The notes under the pieces were generated by a model, which saw only the letters and a list, made by a program, of their open reading frames with translations, searched no databases and was not told the DNA's origin. Below, in pieces: positions 34,135 through 43,018 of a stretch of DNA of 64,000 nucleotides. The stretch lies in NCBI RefSeq assembly GCF_002933275.1, contig NZ_PSSX01000008.1, positions 96,416 to 160,415 of the forward strand, read 5' to 3'. The stretch comes from Marinobacter maroccanus. GTDB lineage: Bacteria > Pseudomonadota > Gammaproteobacteria > Pseudomonadales > Oleiphilaceae. Position 1 is the first letter of the stretch. Every line of letters begins with the position of its first letter. The position numbers were made by a program, and so were the translations under genes.

Positions 34135-35136
34135 TCAGAACGCGGCGTTTACGGCGGGCCGCGTGCCGTCGGTTAACTGCTTGAGCCAGTTTCGGCCCAT
34201 GATTTTGTCAATTTCCTCGTGGTTGAACCCCTTCTGACGGAGGCCCTCCACAATATTCGGAAAGTGACGGTTGTCGCTGAACCAGGCCAGCGGAGAAGGC
34301 CATCCGGCATTCGACTGGCTACCCTCGCCGTAGTCCATGGCTTTGGTCCAGCGCCCGTTACGCATCCACGTCAGCACCGATTCCGGCTGGGCCTGGCAAA
34401 GGTCCGTACCCATGCCGATGTGATCGATCCCCATCAGCTCGGCGGTATCGGCCACCATGCCGCAGAATTCGTCCAGCGTGCAGTCAGGCCCGTTCCTGAG
34501 GTGGAACGGATACACTGAAAAGCCCAGAATGCCGCCGCTTTCGGCGATGGCACGCAACACCGTATCGGACTTGTTGCGCTTGGCAGGGTGAAAGCTGGCC
34601 GGATTGGCGTGGGAGATAATGACCGGCCGCTCTGACAGCTCAATCGCTTCCAGCGTGGAGCGCTCCGCGCTATGAGACATATCGATCAGCATCCCCACCC
34701 GGTTCATCTCCCGGATCGCCTGCCGGCCAAACCGGGTAATGCCGCTGTCTTCTGCTTCGTAGCAACCACAGGCCAGAAGACTCTGGTTGTTGTAGGTAAG
34801 CTGCATGATCAGCAAGCCCAACCGGCGCATGATGGCCACCAGGTCGATATCGTCCTCAATCGGCGAACAGTTCTGGGCCCCGAAGAAAATACCGACCCGG
34901 TTTGTTTCCCTGGCCAGTTCGATATCGCTGGCCTCAAAAACCGGCATGATCAGGTCGGAGTGCTCCTCGAAGCGACGCTGCCACTCGCCGAAACGCAGAA
35001 GGGTTTCACGGCAATTTTCGTGGTATACGAGCGTGGCGTGCACTGCATCAACGCCGCCCTCCCGCATTTGTTCAAAAATGGCTCTCGACCAGTTGGAATA
35101 CTGCAGGCCATCAATGGTTAGCACAGACTTTGACAT
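34135..35136 (-). CDS. membrane-dipeptidase-like (renal dipeptidase family) zinc hydrolase
   Basis: Amidohydrolase-superfamily protein of 333 residues of the peptidase M19 family. Motifs: VGIFFGAQNCSPIEDD, LLIMQLTYNNQSLLACGCYE, MLIDMSHSAERSTLEAIELSERPVIISHANP (metal-binding His residues) and DHIGMGTDLCQA. No signal peptide is seen, so it is cytoplasmic. Enzymes of this family cleave dipeptides, D-amino-acyl dipeptides or other amides. In this operon it probably hydrolyses an imported betaine-like amide. It lies 11 bases after the aldehyde dehydrogenase gene. Confidence 0.85.
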   Translation of the reverse strand: MSKSVLTIDGLQYSNWSRAIFEQMREGGVDAVHATLVYHENCRETLLRFGEWQRRFEEHSDLIMPVFEASDIELARETNRVGIFFGAQNCSPIEDDIDLVAIMRRLGLLIMQLTYNNQSLLACGCYEAEDSGITRFGRQAIREMNRVGMLIDMSHSAERSTLEAIELSERPVIISHANPASFHPAKRNKSDTVLRAIAESGGILGFSVYPFHLRNGPDCTLDEFCGMVADTAELMGIDHIGMGTDLCQAQPESVLTWMRNGRWTKAMDYGEGSQSNAGWPSPLAWFSDNRHFPNIVEGLRQKGFNHEEIDKIMGRNWLKQLTDGTRPAVNAAF

Positions 35137-35147
35137 GGCTGCAGACC

Positions 35148-36590
35148 TCAGGCCTTGGTGTAACAGGTTTTGATCACCGTATAGAACTCACGAGCATACT
35201 GGCCCTGTTCCCGGGGCCCGAAGCTGGAGTCCTTTCTGCCACCGAACGGCACGTGATAATCGGTGCCAGCAGTCGCCAGGTTCACCATTACACAACCGGT
35301 CTCGGCCCGGGCCTTGAAGTCAGAGGCGCGTTGCAGGGAGCGGGTAATCAGGCCGGCGGTGAGGCCGTAATTGGTATCGTTCAGAGTCGCCAATGCCGCG
35401 TCGTAATCCGGAACCCGAATGACACAGGCAACGGGACCGAACACTTCATCGCGGTTGATGCTCATGTTGTTGGTGGTGTTGGTGAACAGCACCGGCTGCA
35501 TGTAATAACCGTCTGCATCCACGTTGACGTGGTCACCACCGAAGGCCATGGTCGCGCCCTCTTCCAGCGCCACGCTGACCCAGCGTTGATTGGCTTCCAG
35601 CTGGCTCTTGCTGGCTATCGGGCCGATAGCGGTGCCGTCGGACAGAGCCGGGCCAACTTTTGCGCCGGCCAGCTTCGCCGTCAGCTTGTGCACGAACTGG
35701 TCGTGTACAGCATCCACAACAATCAGTCGGGAAGACGCCGTGCACTTCTGCCCGGACCCGGAGTAGGCGCCGGCGAAGGCCGCTTCCACCGCCAGATCCA
35801 GATCGGCATCGTCGAGCACGATCAGGGCATTCTTCGAACCCATTTCCAGCTGGCATTTCACCAGGTTGGCGGCGGTAGCCGACGCTACCCGCTGACCGAC
35901 CTCAAGGGATCCGGTAAAGGTAATCGCCTGCACATGGCGGCTGGTGATCAAGGCTTCGCCGGCTTCGCGGCCATTGCCGGTCACCAGATTGAAGGTGCCC
36001 GCTGGCAGATTCTGGCGGCTGATAATTTCTGTCAGCGCCCAGGCACTGGCAGGCACCAGATTGGCGGGCTTGAACACCACAGCATTGCCAAACGCCAGGG
36101 CGGGCGCAATCTTCCAGACCGCGGTGGCCATGGGGAAGTTCCAGGGGCTGATCACGCCAACCACACCCAGCGGTTCGCGACGGGTCTCTATCTCAACGCC
36201 GGGGCGCACCGAAGCGACCCGGTCATCGATCTGTCGAAGCACTTCAGCTGCGTAGTACTGGAAGAATTGTCCGGAGCGATAGACCTCACCCTTGCCTTCT
36301 GCCAGGGGCTTGCCCTCTTCTCTGGACAAAAGCTCACCGAGCTCATCCTTGCGGGCGATCAGCTCATTGCCAATTGCCATCAACACGCTGTAGCGGGCCT
36401 CCAGAGCGGTTTCTGCCCAGATTTTCTGGCCAGCCTGTGCCGCACTGATGGCTTGCTTTACCTGCTCAGCGCTGGCCTGGTCATAGTGGCCGATAGTGTC
36501 GCTCAGGTCTGAAGGGTTCTGGTTGGGCTGGGCAGCATGGGCGCCTGCAACCCACTCGCCGCCGATATAAAGTGCGTGTGAATTTGGCAT
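35148..36590 (-). CDS. NAD(P)-dependent aldehyde dehydrogenase
   Basis: ALDH of 480 residues. Catalytic elements: PWNFPMATAVWKIAPALAFGNAVVFKPAN, FTGSLEVGQRVA (cofactor-binding GxxxxG), LEMGSKN (catalytic Glu) and SGSGQKCTASSRL (catalytic Cys). It resembles the alpha-ketoglutaric semialdehyde dehydrogenase group more than betaine aldehyde dehydrogenase, but the substrate cannot be fixed by eye. It is the first gene of the six-gene operon and is divergent from the LysR regulator, 124 bases away. Confidence 0.88.
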   Translation of the reverse strand: MPNSHALYIGGEWVAGAHAAQPNQNPSDLSDTIGHYDQASAEQVKQAISAAQAGQKIWAETALEARYSVLMAIGNELIARKDELGELLSREEGKPLAEGKGEVYRSGQFFQYYAAEVLRQIDDRVASVRPGVEIETRREPLGVVGVISPWNFPMATAVWKIAPALAFGNAVVFKPANLVPASAWALTEIISRQNLPAGTFNLVTGNGREAGEALITSRHVQAITFTGSLEVGQRVASATAANLVKCQLEMGSKNALIVLDDADLDLAVEAAFAGAYSGSGQKCTASSRLIVVDAVHDQFVHKLTAKLAGAKVGPALSDGTAIGPIASKSQLEANQRWVSVALEEGATMAFGGDHVNVDADGYYMQPVLFTNTTNNMSINRDEVFGPVACVIRVPDYDAALATLNDTNYGLTAGLITRSLQRASDFKARAETGCVMVNLATAGTDYHVPFGGRKDSSFGPREQGQYAREFYTVIKTCYTKA

Positions 36591-36640
36591 GGGTTCCTCC
36601 TTATATGATCCCCCAAGCCTAGATGCTCCAGATAAATAAG

Positions 36641-36656
36641 GATAATCAAAAATATC
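36641..36656. promoter_or_regulatory. candidate LysR operator between the aldehyde dehydrogenase operon and the regulator
   Basis: GATA at 36641-36644 and TATC at 36653-36656 form a dyad with an eight-base AT-rich centre, the general form of LysR boxes. It lies in the 124-base divergent region, which is noticeably AT-rich. Weak evidence on its own. Confidence 0.35.
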
Positions 36657-36714
36657 GTGTTTTTAGTAAGTTTTTCTTATACCTTAAAGAGGAAACAGAC
36701 TGGGGCGTGTGCAA

Positions 36715-37602
36715 ATGTCGATCGAACTCAAGATTCAGCCTCTACGCTACGTATTGGCGGTACGGGAAGAAGGCAGCTTTCACGGCGCAGCCCTGAAACT
36801 CCATCGGAGCCAGCCGGCACTCTCCATGGCCATTGGTGATTTGGAAGAAAAGCTGGGCCAGCCCCTGTTCGAGAAGACTCACAAAGGGCAATTAACCCCG
36901 TTTGGCGATTATTGCCTGCCCAGATTCCGGGAGCTGATCAACCAGCACGACAGGCTGGCAAGCGAACTTCAACAGATGGCCAAAGGGCACCAGGGGCGGG
37001 TGACGCTAGCCACGGTACCCTCGGTTGCCAGCCGGCTGATGCCTGAATTTCTCGCAGCTTTCGTCGCCCAGTACCCCGACATCAACATCAATCTTCATGA
37101 TGAAAACGCAGAATTCGTCTGTCGACTGGTGGCCAATGGTGAAGTGGATCTTGGAATCAGCAGCATGTGGGTCCAGGATGAAGCCCTGGCCTTCAGCCCG
37201 CTTTTCGAGGATAACGTGGGCGTGGTCATGCGCAAGGACCATCCTCTGGCGGGAAGGCAAAGGCTGAAATGGCAGGAGCTGACAGAGGAGCGTTTTATTG
37301 CCAACGGCACTTCCCGGCTTCTGAAGCACACGGCCGCCGCCAGCCTGGTCGACAACAACGACTTCTTTATCTCCAACATGATTTCCCTGCTTGCCATGCT
37401 GGAAGCCGGCAGTGGCATCACCACGCTCCCGCGCCTCGCCTTCCCCGTGGCCAACGACAAGCTTTGCTTCGTTCCGCTGAGTGAACCGAAACTGGTACGC
37501 CAGATTGGCATCATCAAACAGGCCTCTCGCTCGCTGTCACCTTCCGCCCAGGCTCTGGAAAAGATGATTCATGCCGAATTGGCTGGCATGGCGATTTCCT
37601 GA
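36715..37602 (+). CDS. LysR-family regulator divergent from the BCCT/aldehyde dehydrogenase operon
   Basis: LysR-type activator of 295 residues. N-terminal winged helix (LRYVLAVREEGSFHGAALKLHRSQPALSMAIGDLEEKLGQPLFEK) and C-terminal effector domain (VTLATVPSVASRLMPEFLAAF, NGEVDLGISS, LEAGSGITTLPRLAFP) are complete. ATG at 36715 is used; an in-frame GTG lies six bases upstream. Position and orientation point to control of the adjacent operon, with a pathway intermediate as the likely inducer. Confidence 0.88.
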   Translation: MSIELKIQPLRYVLAVREEGSFHGAALKLHRSQPALSMAIGDLEEKLGQPLFEKTHKGQLTPFGDYCLPRFRELINQHDRLASELQQMAKGHQGRVTLATVPSVASRLMPEFLAAFVAQYPDININLHDENAEFVCRLVANGEVDLGISSMWVQDEALAFSPLFEDNVGVVMRKDHPLAGRQRLKWQELTEERFIANGTSRLLKHTAAASLVDNNDFFISNMISLLAMLEAGSGITTLPRLAFPVANDKLCFVPLSEPKLVRQIGIIKQASRSLSPSAQALEKMIHAELAGMAIS

Positions 37603-37746
37603 AGCCAGAGTGCAGTTCAGCCCTTTGTCACTGCGAACAGGAGTTTCTCCTGGCTCGCTTTACCTGATTTTTACACCCTGTTGACGGAGCCATCCGGATA
37701 ACCCTGCGATCATTCCGGACAACAGGATCCAATTCAGGAGTGGTTT

Positions 37747-38697
37747 ATGGCAACCAGCAAAGCGGTGCTGATACTCAGTGTTCTCGTGATGGGCCTGACC
37801 GGCTGCAAGGTCACTACTTCAGACGATCATCATTACCCGGATTCCGGTGGCTTCGTTTCCGGCCTGTTTTACGACGCACGGGATACCGGCCGGCACTACC
37901 CCACGAATTCCTGGGCATTGGCCAGCGACGCTGAAGCCTGCCGAGGCGAATCTCTGTATTTCGAAACCCACAGTGGTCGGGTACGGGTCTATGGCTCGCC
38001 GGCTTACAGCGAGACCTCATTCCGGGCTGCCGCCTCGGAGCTTGAACGGCGGATCGACGGCGTGCTGAGCCGGTTCCAGTTACGCTGGTCCGATTTTGTC
38101 GAGGACCGCAGCGCTGCTGCCCCCTACCCCCGACAGGTGGTCGGATGCCTCAGCCCCGAGGTGCCACACACCGAGTTTGTTTCAGCCTCAATGGGCGCCG
38201 TGGCCTTCAATCCGTATTACGGCCAGTGGCCTTATGAGACCGGCCAGATTGTGGCCCATGAGCTGGCCCATTTCATCCAGGAAAACCTTTCCCGATATGA
38301 TGCCAGTTACAGCCTGCTTCCCTACTGGTTTGCGGAAGGGCAGTCCGTTGTCGTTGCAGGCGAACCCATTGCCCCGGTCTACCAGCACTATGACTACGAC
38401 CCTCTCTGGGATGTGACTCCGATTGATGCTGCAAACGCCCCGTATCGCTTCGAGCATTACGGCCTGGCCTACCGCTACCTGGAAAAGGCCAATGGCCCAC
38501 TGGCGATGACGGTTTTGCTGGAAATGGTTCAGGTGCTGGACTGGGACGGCGGTTTCTATGGCGAGGTCAGCACGGGAGAGTCCGGGGCCTTTGTGGAAGC
38601 GTTCAATTCAGCAGGTTTGGTGGACCACAGGAATAACTACCTGAGTTTCCAACGATTTCGAAGTGACTACCACGACCTTCTGAACAGCAGTTATTAA
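37747..38697 (+). CDS. lipoprotein with gluzincin-type metalloprotease motif
   Basis: Predicted lipoprotein of 316 residues. The signal peptide ends in LTG-C20, and the residues after the lipid cysteine are KVTTSDD. The zinc motif is H171-E-L-A-H175 with a likely third ligand E197 in WFAEGQS, the spacing of gluzincin peptidases. It would act in the periplasm or at the outer membrane. No operon partner: the LysR gene ends 144 bases upstream and the next gene starts 91 bases downstream. Substrate unknown. The family is not recognised more precisely. Confidence 0.75.
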   Translation: MATSKAVLILSVLVMGLTGCKVTTSDDHHYPDSGGFVSGLFYDARDTGRHYPTNSWALASDAEACRGESLYFETHSGRVRVYGSPAYSETSFRAAASELERRIDGVLSRFQLRWSDFVEDRSAAAPYPRQVVGCLSPEVPHTEFVSASMGAVAFNPYYGQWPYETGQIVAHELAHFIQENLSRYDASYSLLPYWFAEGQSVVVAGEPIAPVYQHYDYDPLWDVTPIDAANAPYRFEHYGLAYRYLEKANGPLAMTVLLEMVQVLDWDGGFYGEVSTGESGAFVEAFNSAGLVDHRNNYLSFQRFRSDYHDLLNSSY

Positions 38698-38788
38698 ACA
38701 ACCGCGCCCTGAACTGGATTAAATCTGTCCAATCAGGGATAATTCCGGCCGTTTTTTAACCAGCTGTGTCGTTTGGTAGTCTCTGGTC

Positions 38789-39109
38789 ATGACCATTTTC
38801 AGTGCTCTTCAGTTAATTATCTTTTCTGTCCTGTTGCTCAACACCGTGCACCTGATGCCGGCCTTTGGTCGTTTACTCAAAGGCGCTGAAACGGCATTCC
38901 AGTCCGGGTATCTCTGCGCCATGCTTACCGTGCGCCTGGCCCGCAATATCCTGGGCCTGGTCCTGGTAACCGCCAGCACCGCGCCCAACCCGGAAATCCA
39001 CGCCCTGGTGCCCAAGGGCATCCTGTTGTTCCTGGTTTTGGCGGTACTCAATGCCGCACTGACCCAGTATATGGAACGCATCCGGGTGGAAGAAGGCGCC
39101 CGTTTCTAG
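38789..39109 (+). CDS. small inner-membrane protein of unknown function
   Basis: Protein of 106 residues with three hydrophobic segments, at about residues 4-25, 44-65 and 75-95, and a charged C-terminus (ERIRVEEGARF). No motif is recognised. It converges on the acyl-CoA synthetase gene with 12 bases between stops. There is no strong ribosome site before the ATG, but no alternative start fits better. Confidence 0.65.
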   Translation: MTIFSALQLIIFSVLLLNTVHLMPAFGRLLKGAETAFQSGYLCAMLTVRLARNILGLVLVTASTAPNPEIHALVPKGILLFLVLAVLNAALTQYMERIRVEEGARF

Positions 39110-39121
39110 GCCGCCTCACTC

Positions 39122-40924
39122 TCAGGCGTAAAGCGATTCGATCACGTCGGTGTATTTCTCGTAGATGTTGCTCCGGCGCACCTTCATGGTGGCCGTCACT
39201 TCGTCGTCGTCGTGATCCAGTTCCTTGGTAAGCAGGTGGAAGCGCTTGATCTGAGCCACTTGCGGCAGCTGTTCATTACCCCGGTTTACCTCGTTCTGGA
39301 TCAGCTCGTTCACCCGATCCTGCTCGGTCAGGCTCCGGAACGTGGTGTAGGCAATCCGCTCCTGCTCCGCCCATTTGGCCACCGTGTCGAAGTCAATCTG
39401 GATCAACGCGGACACATACTTTCTGGCCTCCCCTATGACAATGCACTCCTTGATATAGGGACTGGCCTTGATGGTGTTCTCGATCTCCGTCGGTGACAGG
39501 TTCTTGCCGCCAGCCGTGATCATGATGTCTTTCAGCCGGTCGACAATCTTGAGTTGGCCGTCCCGCCATTCACCCACGTCGCCGGTGTGCAGCCAGCCAT
39601 CCTTCAGGGTTGAAGCCGTGGCCTCGTCGTTCTTGTAATAACCCTTGAACATGCTGCCACCACGCATGATGATCTCGTTGTGTTCCCCGAGCTTTACCTC
39701 GACACCGGAAACAGCCACCCCAACCGTTCCCAGATGCACATCGTCAATCAGCTGCGCCGTGGCAACACCGGTACTTTCCGTCTGGCCATAGACTTCCACC
39801 AGGGGAATGCCAATGGTGCGGAAGAATTCGAGAATGCCCGTGGAAATGGGCGCCGCCCCGGTAAGCGCGATGGAGCATCGGCGCAGGCCGATAAAGTTCT
39901 GCAACGCGCGGAGCACCAGCCAGTAGCTCACGCCGTACAGGCAGCGTTCCTTCAGACTCCACTGCGTTCTGGGCTTCGTGGCCATGGGTGAACACACGCG
40001 GATGGCCCAGTTGAATAACGCCTGTCGGAACCGCCCGGTCTCCTGGATCTTGATGTAAATGGAAGAATGCAGCTTCTCCCAGATCCTCGGTACCCCCAGG
40101 AAAAAGGTCGGCGCAATTTCCCGCAAATCTTCCTGAATGGTCCGCAGGCTCTCACCAAAGCTGACCGTACTGCCCACATAAACCGGCGCAATATTGGTAA
40201 AGGCCTGTTCTGCAACATGGCACAGGGGCAGGTAGGAGAGGCTGGATCCATGTTCATCGGCCTGCAACAGCTCAATCAGTCCCGGCGCCGCCGCATGCAG
40301 GTTCTGCCAACTGATCATGGCGCCTTTCGGTCGACCGGTGGAGCCGGAGGTGTAGATCATCAGGGCGGTGTCATCCATTTGCTGGCTATCCAGCAACTCA
40401 TCCACCAACCCGGGATGCTGCTTTTCAAACTCCCGGCCGCGGGCCTCGATGTCCTCGAACGCCGACGGCGGCTTCGGGTAATAACGCAGGCCTTTCATAT
40501 CAATGGCAATGCAATGCTTCAGCTTTGGCAGCTCTGGCCAGGCTTCCAGCACCTTGTCCGTCTGTTCCTGGTCTTCACAGATCACGAACTCTGCGTCGCT
40601 GTGCTCCAGCACGTAAGCCACTTCGTTCCATGGGCTGGTGGGATAGACGCCGACACAAATGCCCTGAACCAGGCCGATCCCCATCTGACCAATGACCCAC
40701 TCCACCCGGTTTTCCGAGATGATGGCCACATGGCCGCCTGGCTCAAGCCCCATGGCGCGCAGACCCAGCCCGAAATGCCGGGCCCGCCGGTAGTAATCCT
40801 GCCAGGAATAGGCCTGCCAGATACCGAAATCTTTCTGGCGCAGAGCAAGGGCGTCCGGTCGCTCGAGTGCGTGAGCCCGAAGCATTTGGGTGAGCGTGAG
40901 TTCAGGTATGGAAGGCATTGTCAT
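39122..40924 (-). CDS. long-chain acyl-CoA synthetase-like AMP-forming ligase of the liv cluster
   Basis: AMP-forming ligase of 600 residues related to FadD15-type long-chain acyl-CoA synthetases. P-loop MIYTSGSTGRPKGAM, YGQTESTG, and GWLHTGDVG with VDRLKDIMITAGGKNLSP are visible. ATG at 40924 is fixed by the four-base overlap with the livF stop; a GTG nine bases upstream is possible. As the last gene of livGHMKF it probably activates the carboxylic acid that this ABC system imports. This liv-plus-ligase arrangement is common in aromatic and fatty acid degraders. Confidence 0.87.
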   Translation of the reverse strand: MTMPSIPELTLTQMLRAHALERPDALALRQKDFGIWQAYSWQDYYRRARHFGLGLRAMGLEPGGHVAIISENRVEWVIGQMGIGLVQGICVGVYPTSPWNEVAYVLEHSDAEFVICEDQEQTDKVLEAWPELPKLKHCIAIDMKGLRYYPKPPSAFEDIEARGREFEKQHPGLVDELLDSQQMDDTALMIYTSGSTGRPKGAMISWQNLHAAAPGLIELLQADEHGSSLSYLPLCHVAEQAFTNIAPVYVGSTVSFGESLRTIQEDLREIAPTFFLGVPRIWEKLHSSIYIKIQETGRFRQALFNWAIRVCSPMATKPRTQWSLKERCLYGVSYWLVLRALQNFIGLRRCSIALTGAAPISTGILEFFRTIGIPLVEVYGQTESTGVATAQLIDDVHLGTVGVAVSGVEVKLGEHNEIIMRGGSMFKGYYKNDEATASTLKDGWLHTGDVGEWRDGQLKIVDRLKDIMITAGGKNLSPTEIENTIKASPYIKECIVIGEARKYVSALIQIDFDTVAKWAEQERIAYTTFRSLTEQDRVNELIQNEVNRGNEQLPQVAQIKRFHLLTKELDHDDDEVTATMKVRRSNIYEKYTDVIESLYA

Positions 40925-41730
40925 GATAGCCACCGTTTACGGCGTTTGTAGTGCTTGATGTCTCGATAACTGCGGGCCTCACCTTCCTTGCCACCCACAC
41001 CCAGATAGAATTCCTGAACATCCTCATTGGCCGTAAGCTTGTCCGCCGGGCCGTCGATCACGATCTTGCCGTTCTCCATGATGTAGCCATAGGAGGCAAT
41101 GGCCAGCGACACCGCGGCGTTCTGTTCCACCAGAAGAATGGCAGTGCCCTGTTCCCGATTGATTCTGGCCACGATGGTAAAAATCTCCTCCACCAGCAGC
41201 GGGGCCAGGCCCAGGGACGGTTCATCCAGCATGATCAGGTCTGGCTGGGCGATCAGCGCCCGGCCCAGGGCCAACATCTGCTGCTCGCCCCCGGACAGGT
41301 AGCCGGCCAGCTGTTTGCGGCGCTCCTTCAGGCGGGGAAAGTAGTTATAGACCAGTTCGTAGCTGTCACTGAGGGACGGCTTGCTGCCACTGAGGGCGTA
41401 GGTGGCGGCTATCAGGTTTTCTTCCACCGTGAGGTCCTCAAACACCCGCCGCCCTTCCATCACGTGGAATAGCCCGTTGCGCACCAGCTTTTCAGGGGGT
41501 GTGCCTTTCACATCCTGGCCCTTAAAACGGACTTCACCGGCGGTCACCTCGCCGTCTTCCAGGGTCAGCAGCCCGGAGACGCTTTTCAGGGTGGTGGATT
41601 TACCGGCACCGTTGGAGCCAAGGAGCGCCACAATGGCACCCTTCGGCACCCGCAGTGACAGGCCCCGAAGGACCTGCACTGACTTGTTGTAGACCACCTC
41701 GATATTGTCAATTTCCAGTAAGGCTTCCAT
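40921..41730 (-). CDS. livF: branched-chain-type ABC transporter ATP-binding protein
   Basis: ABC ATPase of 269 residues of the LivF type. Walker A GSNGAGKST, signature YLSGGEQQMLALGRALI, Walker B LIMLDEPSLGLAPLLV and the H-loop replaced by LVEQNAAVSLAIASYG, as is usual for LivF. It energises uptake with LivG, LivH, LivM and LivK. The C-terminus is extended by a basic tail (RDIKHYKRRKRWLS). It lies eight bases after livK and overlaps the ligase gene. Confidence 0.88.
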   Translation of the reverse strand: MEALLEIDNIEVVYNKSVQVLRGLSLRVPKGAIVALLGSNGAGKSTTLKSVSGLLTLEDGEVTAGEVRFKGQDVKGTPPEKLVRNGLFHVMEGRRVFEDLTVEENLIAATYALSGSKPSLSDSYELVYNYFPRLKERRKQLAGYLSGGEQQMLALGRALIAQPDLIMLDEPSLGLAPLLVEEIFTIVARINREQGTAILLVEQNAAVSLAIASYGYIMENGKIVIDGPADKLTANEDVQEFYLGVGGKEGEARSYRDIKHYKRRKRWLS

Positions 41731-41738
41731 ACAGCCCC

Positions 41739-42947
41739 TCAGTCGAGGTGAATCCAGTCCGATACCGGCTCATAGCGGCCTTCGTCCGCGTTTACCCGCC
41801 AGATACGGCCCACCGGGAAGGACATGTCGCGCACGGTAACCGGAATCCCGATGATACCGCCGGTGTCCCAGTCCTCAATGGAGGCCAGGGCCTCTGCCAT
41901 GTTATCCCCGGTCAGCTCTTTACCGGCATCCAGGGTGCGCTTGACCACTTCGGTCCAGACCATGGCGTTGAACCAACCCTGCATGTAACCGGTGGGACGG
42001 TAGCCCGCTTCGGGGTCGCTCTTCTCTGCCTGGGCCCGAAGGGCATCCAGCATCGGGCCGCTTTCCTCGCTGTCGTAGTAGTTGTAGGGCATCACGCCCA
42101 TGTAACCATCGGCATCTGCCCCCATCTTGTCGATGATGAGTTTGTCAGAGGACCAGAAGGTGCCCATGAACTGGGTATCCAGACCCATCTGACGCATCTG
42201 CACCATGAACTCGTTGATCGGTGACAGCACGTAGCCGTGGAACACCACGTAATCCGGGCGCACCCGGCGCAGTTTCAGAACCTCAGCCGAGACGTCCACA
42301 CTGCCGGGCTTGGTGACGATCTCTTCCACCACTTCAATCCCCAGCTCGGCGGCGCGGGCTTTGCCATTTTCGATCGGATCCTTGCCAAATTCGGTATCGC
42401 TGTAGACAAACGCGACGTTGGGCATATCGCCGCCTTCACCCTGAGACGCAATATACTCGAGGATAATCCCGAACATCTGGCTGTAGTTGGGTCCGGGAAT
42501 GAACTGGTACGGATAGGTTTCGTTGTCAGTCAGCACGGTGGCGAACGACGCACCGCTCATCAGGGTGTTGCCCTGGCTGTTGAGCTCCGAGGCAATCGCC
42601 TTCATGAAACCGGTGCTGTCACCATAATAGGTAGCCGGGGAGCTGCTGCCGGAAATCTTCTTGAACGCTGCGACCGATCGGTCCACCTCGTAGGCGGTGT
42701 CTTCCATGACATATTTTACCGGATGGCCATTGATGCCGCCCTGGCTGTTGATCCAGTTGGTGTAGTCGGTCAGACCCGCGTGGATGTGAATACCGGCAAA
42801 CGCAAAGACACCGGAGAGCGGAATGGAGCCGCCGAACACGATGGGCTCCTTATCCTGTGCCATCGCGGGGGCAGCGACTGTCAACGCAGCGACCAGGCTA
42901 CCAAGCCCGGCAAGCCGGCGACCTTTTTCGAGGATGTTTCTGAACAT
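41739..42947 (-). CDS. livK: branched-chain-type ABC transporter substrate-binding protein
   Basis: Periplasmic binding protein of 402 residues. Signal peptide from MFRNILEKGRRLAGLGSLV, cleaved near APAMA-QDK. The mature part has the LivK-type start PIVFGGSIPLSGVFAFAG and FVYSDTEFGKD. ATG at 42947 has AAGGAG eight bases upstream; the longer open frame would bury the signal peptide. The ligand is probably a hydrophobic or aromatic carboxylate, not an amino acid, because an acyl-CoA ligase is co-transcribed. Ligand inference only. Confidence 0.87.
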   Translation of the reverse strand: MFRNILEKGRRLAGLGSLVAALTVAAPAMAQDKEPIVFGGSIPLSGVFAFAGIHIHAGLTDYTNWINSQGGINGHPVKYVMEDTAYEVDRSVAAFKKISGSSSPATYYGDSTGFMKAIASELNSQGNTLMSGASFATVLTDNETYPYQFIPGPNYSQMFGIILEYIASQGEGGDMPNVAFVYSDTEFGKDPIENGKARAAELGIEVVEEIVTKPGSVDVSAEVLKLRRVRPDYVVFHGYVLSPINEFMVQMRQMGLDTQFMGTFWSSDKLIIDKMGADADGYMGVMPYNYYDSEESGPMLDALRAQAEKSDPEAGYRPTGYMQGWFNAMVWTEVVKRTLDAGKELTGDNMAEALASIEDWDTGGIIGIPVTVRDMSFPVGRIWRVNADEGRYEPVSDWIHLD

Positions 42948-43018
42948 GTTTCTTCTCCTTGCTGCTTCTTGTTGTTGGTGGTGCGTGGGTTCCTGGTAGC
43001 GAACCCGTTGAAACACGA

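Noticed and set aside
35130..36512. 460-codon open frame on the + strand over the aldehyde dehydrogenase
   Set aside because: Antisense shadow; the opposite strand has all catalytic residues of an aldehyde dehydrogenase.
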